NCBI RefSeq assembly: GCF_040436345.1
Contig: NC_133238.1
Coordinates: 11,796,126-11,860,125, forward strand
Reading direction: 5' to 3'
DNA from: Pagrus major
Taxonomy: Eukaryota > Chordata > Actinopteri > Spariformes > Sparidae
DNA length: 64,000 nt
The notes beneath the pieces are model-generated. The model was not told the origin of the DNA. It ran no database searches and saw nothing but the letters and a program-made list of their open reading frames with translations. This document shows, in pieces, positions 60,204-64,000 of the stretch (its first letter is position 1; each line of letters begins with the position of its first letter). The position numbers were made by a program, and so were the translations under genes.

Positions 60204-60929
60204 TACAGTGCAGTATCTCCAGAGCTTCTTCACTCTGTCCAGGTATGACTATCATACGTGCAAACACAGGTAAGAGTTCATGTTGTTTTACGTGTAGACA
60301 TTTACTTATATGAGTGTGTTTAGTGTGTAAAAATGGACTGATTTAAATGCAGTGCCAATCAAAACTGACACCATACAAAATTTCTTATACTCCCTTATCC
60401 CATATGGAAATAAAACTAACATCATGAAAAAATAGCTGAATTCTACACACGATTAGGCACAACAGACGATAGAAAATATGAAAACACTCCCCTGTTCTGT
60501 ATCTGGTTATGACTCATATTGTTGGAATTTGATTACATTCTATCAAATCTGAATCCTTGTCAAATCCCATATGGCATCTTAATTATGTTCAGTTTTCAGC
60601 ATTTAAATAGCTCAAGTTATAAACAGCTAAATCCGAGATCTGTAATCAGCCTTATTTGTGCGATAAGAAAGGTTTTAGCTGCAGCCTGATGAATGTTGAC
60701 AACCTGCAGACACATTTAAGTAGCAGCTGTACACCTGATTTTTTGGTGACCTTGTTGATTCAGAATTTTCAAGTTGATGAGCTTAAAATATTTATGAAAC
60801 TTTAACTTCTATTCTTCTGAAATTGACAAGACACAGTTCACTCGAGTTTGATTTGATTATGAATTCATTGGCATTTTTCATGCAAAGATGCCAAACATTC
60901 TCGAGATCAAGCTTCTCAACTATGAGGGT

Positions 60930-61022
60930 ATAAAAAACTTTTATATGCTGATACTGATATATCTGCGATGAGCCAATATTGGCCAATAATATCAGCCAGA
61001 CGATTTATTGGTCGGGCTCTAA
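60930..61022. repeat. Diverged 'gatatatcngc' repeat fragment
   Basis: GATACTGATATATCTGCGAT, CCAATATTGGCCAATAATAT and TTTATTGGTCGGGCTCTAAT match the end of the dispersed fish repeat also seen at 25375-25470. Confidence 0.5.
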
Positions 61023-62010
61023 TTGTGACGTTCAGCACCAGTGCATTCTTAAACCTTCTGTTGCTCTTCACTAATAAAGCTAAGAAAACATAAAACGCTT
61101 GCCAACAGGGAAAGTTTCCAAAAAGCTTTTCGGCTTTTTAAGTTCGTGTGTCCTCTTTTTAGTTATATATGTGATCTTTTGTTAAGGAGTGATGGACTTG
61201 TTGGATTATAATGATTTTGTGGTTGTGAATGTACTCCTCACATCTCCAGAAAATCACGTTGAAGTCTTTTATTTTTCATGACAGACTTGTTAAGTGTATG
61301 TGAGTCTTAATATACTCTTGTATTTATCTTTTGGCAGACATAAATTGTGGCTGAAAAACCTTTTGGAGTCGGTCCCGCACATTATCTTGCTCACATAACT
61401 GATTGCATCTCCTTTCACATTACTGCCACTGTGAATATAGCCAGACTTGATGTGATTTTCACCTTTCTGTGCAGAGATGAGGGCCTCGTTGGTGTTGGTG
61501 ACATATATTGTGTGAGACAATGAAAACTAAATGATATACTGCTATTTTGACAACAAACTGCGATTTTCTTGTCATGTTGGCATCTGTTATTACCCTTGAC
61601 AGACTTGTTAAAATGTATGAATCTAAATATCTTTTAGATTTTGGCAGGCATGAATAGTAGCTGAAAGGTGGGTTATTATATTTTCATTAGAGAATCACTT
61701 CTCTTGTTTTCAGTCAATTTCTGCTACTTTAATATAATTTATGTTCCTTATTTAAATGTTTGGCTCATAAATCCTTGGCAACCAGTTGAATTGACTATAA
61801 AGTAAACCCTGCTGGTATCAAATATAACAAGTATTTACATTGAAATGGTACATTTGCATAAATGTGAGCTCCACGCAAATGGCAGCCAGTGGATGTCAAG
61901 GGAGGCGGATAAAACATTAATGGACATTCTCCTCTCTCCACACAGTGGCACACACATGCACCAACTCCACTATCCTGCAGAAATCACAGCAGGCACTTCA
62001 GACTTCATGA

Positions 62011-62020
62011 TGTGTGTGTT

Positions 62021-62054
<34 letters not shown>
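62011..62054. repeat. (TG)n microsatellite
   Basis: TG array with two TTTG interruptions near its left end. Confidence 0.95.
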
Positions 62055-62055
<1 letters not shown>

Positions 62056-62284
62056 ATGGCGTGATAACCTGCGGTGTGGCTGCCCACAGTTGCCTCGGGG
62101 CCCTCGGAGGTGAGGCGGCTATCTCCAGCCAGCATGAGGTCCGGTCAGAAGCCATGCTGCTCAGTATGCCCTCGGTAAATAAATGATTCCCACCTGTCAG
62201 ACCCGCTAAGCTTCAGCTTCACAGAGGTGAGACGCTGCAGAGAGCATGTCTTTGAGTCAATTTTTCTATTTATGTGCCATATAT

Positions 62285-62697
62285 ATGTGTGTGTGTATGT
62301 GTGTGTGTGTGAGGAAAGTGTGGAGCGGCGTTTGCCTTCGACCTAAACCCTGATGGAAAATACACACTCTAGTTTTCATTGTTCTGTCAGCCTGTCAGAT
62401 GCAGTTTAGCTTAAAAAACACACACATACCCTATCAGCATACACACACACACACACACACACTTACACGTAAACAGAGCAGAATGCAATTCTATGAACTT
62501 TTTACCTCTGGCAAACACATCAGTATTGGGTGGAAGAGTATTCAAAGGAGTGGTATTAACCTTAAACTTTGCTTTGTTTGTGTCGTAGCAGCCCCGAGGA
62601 CACACTATGAGATCAGAGGGAATGTGTATGTATGTAATGTGTGTGTGTGCGTGCGTGTGTGTGTGTGTGGGTGTGTGCGTGTGTGGGTAAGTGTGTG
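62285..62697. repeat. Cluster of TG and CA arrays
   Basis: TG arrays at about 62285-62311 and 62639-62697 (compound, with GCGTG and GGTG variants) flank a CA array at 62440-62462. Confidence 0.9.
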
Positions 62698-62808
62698 AAG
62701 TGAGTCAAGGAATGAGGAGGGGAAACACTAGAGCGTGGGCGAGATATGGGCAAGCTGCATATGTTTATTTATGTGCATTTTTTACAATATGTTAGAGCCG
62801 TTTACTTA

Positions 62809-63274
62809 GCTGTGATGCCATGCTGCAGCTATGATGCCACACTGCAGCTGTGATGCCATGCTGCGGCTATGATGCCATGCTGCAGCTACGATACTACACT
62901 GCAGCTATGATGCCATGCTGCAGCTACGATGCTACACTGCAGCAATGATGCCATGCTGCAGCTATGATACCATGCTGCAGCAATGATGCCAGGCTGCAGC
63001 AATGATGCCAGGCTGCAGCTATGATACCATGCTGCAGCTATGATGCTACACTGCAGCTATGATGCCATACTGCAGCTACGATGCTACACTTCAGCTATGA
63101 TGCCACACTGCAGCTATGGTGCCACACTGAAGCTAAGATGCCACACTGCAGCTATGATGTCATGCTGCAGATATGATGCCACACTGCAGCTACGATGCCA
63201 CACTGAAGCTAAGATGCCACACTGCAGCTATCGTGCCACACTGCAGCTACGATGCCACGCTGCACCCTGTGACA
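62809..63274. repeat. 19-bp minisatellite, about 24 copies
   Basis: Head-to-tail copies of ATGCTGCAGCTATGATGCC and its variant ACACTGCAGCTACGATGCC, about 465 bp in all. Nearly every unit contains CTGCAG. Stop-free frames across it, including one of 126 codons, result from the repeat and are not a protein gene. Confidence 0.95.
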
Positions 63275-64000
63275 GTGTTACCACGGTGACTGTACCATGG
63301 AAAGTGGAAGTTCAAATGTGCCTTTTTGAAAGAATGGAAACTGGAAGAATAAATGATATTCATCTCCTCCAGCAGCAGGGAGATGAATATTTAAATCTTC
63401 CGAGGACTGGACAAGGTTAACTGGTGTGGATACTAGCTGACTGTACCTCCAGCTGAATGTCTGCATCTCTGAGCGCCACATTAATGAGAGCTATTTAAAC
63501 ATTTTCACCTTCAGGCCGAGCTTTGACAGAGGAGCCATTGTTACAGAGAGGAAGGGAAAGAAAGATAAAGAGAGAAAAGGAGGGAGGAGAGTGAAGAGGT
63601 GAATGGGAGACGTGGGCCAGAGTAATGCTTCAACCCCAAACCTCATAAGTATAATTCTAACTGTCCCAGTGCACCGAATGACCATAATATATCTGCAGAG
63701 GGTTTAATAGGGTTGTTGATCAATACCAGTGACTCAACGATTATCCTGCCAAGTGCTGAGGCTTCAAGTTTCAAACCTTGTAAATAAAACACCCATTAGA
63801 TGACTTAACACCACTTTAAAGTGTTTCTCTAATTAGGATTAAGGAGACATGCAGTGAAGAGGTTTAAAGTGAGGCTTTGGGGGAAAGTGAATCTAGGAGG
63901 TTAGAGGCAAGCTGCACAGAAATGATTGGGGTGGAGAGGGGGACTGAGTCTTACATTTCATTTGATAAAAAAAAGCATGACCCTCCCTGGCAATAACTCT
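63275..64000. other. Right end of window, no gene recognised
   Basis: No supported coding exon. A purine-rich stretch lies at about 63540-63600. Confidence 0.4.

Noticed and set aside
63040..63420. 126-codon plus-strand open frame with a repetitive sequence
   Set aside because: It is translation of the 19-bp minisatellite plus flanking DNA.

Overview
This window is nuclear DNA from a teleost fish, most likely a percomorph. The evidence is spliced genes with GT/AG introns, fish-type protein sequences, and a dense load of small teleost repeats (MITE-like elements, a tRNA-derived SINE, CA/TG arrays). All identifications come from reading translations and splice signals; nothing was searched against a database.

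Layout. Positions 1-594 hold the last three coding exons of atp5f1b (+), the mitochondrial ATP synthase beta subunit. Positions 2192-4696 hold a complete four-coding-exon SDR9C dehydrogenase (-) of the RDH5/RDH16/HSD17B6 type, 319 aa, with a probable leader exon and promoter near 6055-6150. Positions 10820-26546 hold a complete abcb11 (+), the bile salt export pump: 28 coding exons that join in frame to 1356 aa, a probable leader exon ending at 10633, and a 3' UTR running to a poly(A) signal near 27830. Positions 27.9-47.6 kb have no recognisable gene. Positions 47662-48648 hold the single coding exon of b3galt1 (-), 328 aa. From 48.6 kb to the end I see no coding gene, only repeats and possible regulatory or leader sequence of b3galt1.

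How the genes relate. Abcb11 exports bile salts, the SDR enzyme belongs to a retinoid/steroid-oxidising family, and the two are transcribed divergently from a shared upstream interval of about 4.5 kb. This mirrors, from memory, the head-to-head ABCB11/DHRS9 pair of human 2q. The gene order also mixes neighbours found on human chromosome 12q13 (ATP5F1B, SDR9C cluster) and 2q24 (ABCB11, B3GALT1).

I found no new enzymatic or defence system. The most interesting observations are architectural: a 3' splice site in abcb11 formed directly from a (TG)n repeat, an abcb11 intron that is almost entirely a 17-bp minisatellite, a fold-back element in the abcb11 3' UTR, several TTAA-flanked or palindromic mobile elements, and a 19-bp minisatellite near the right end.
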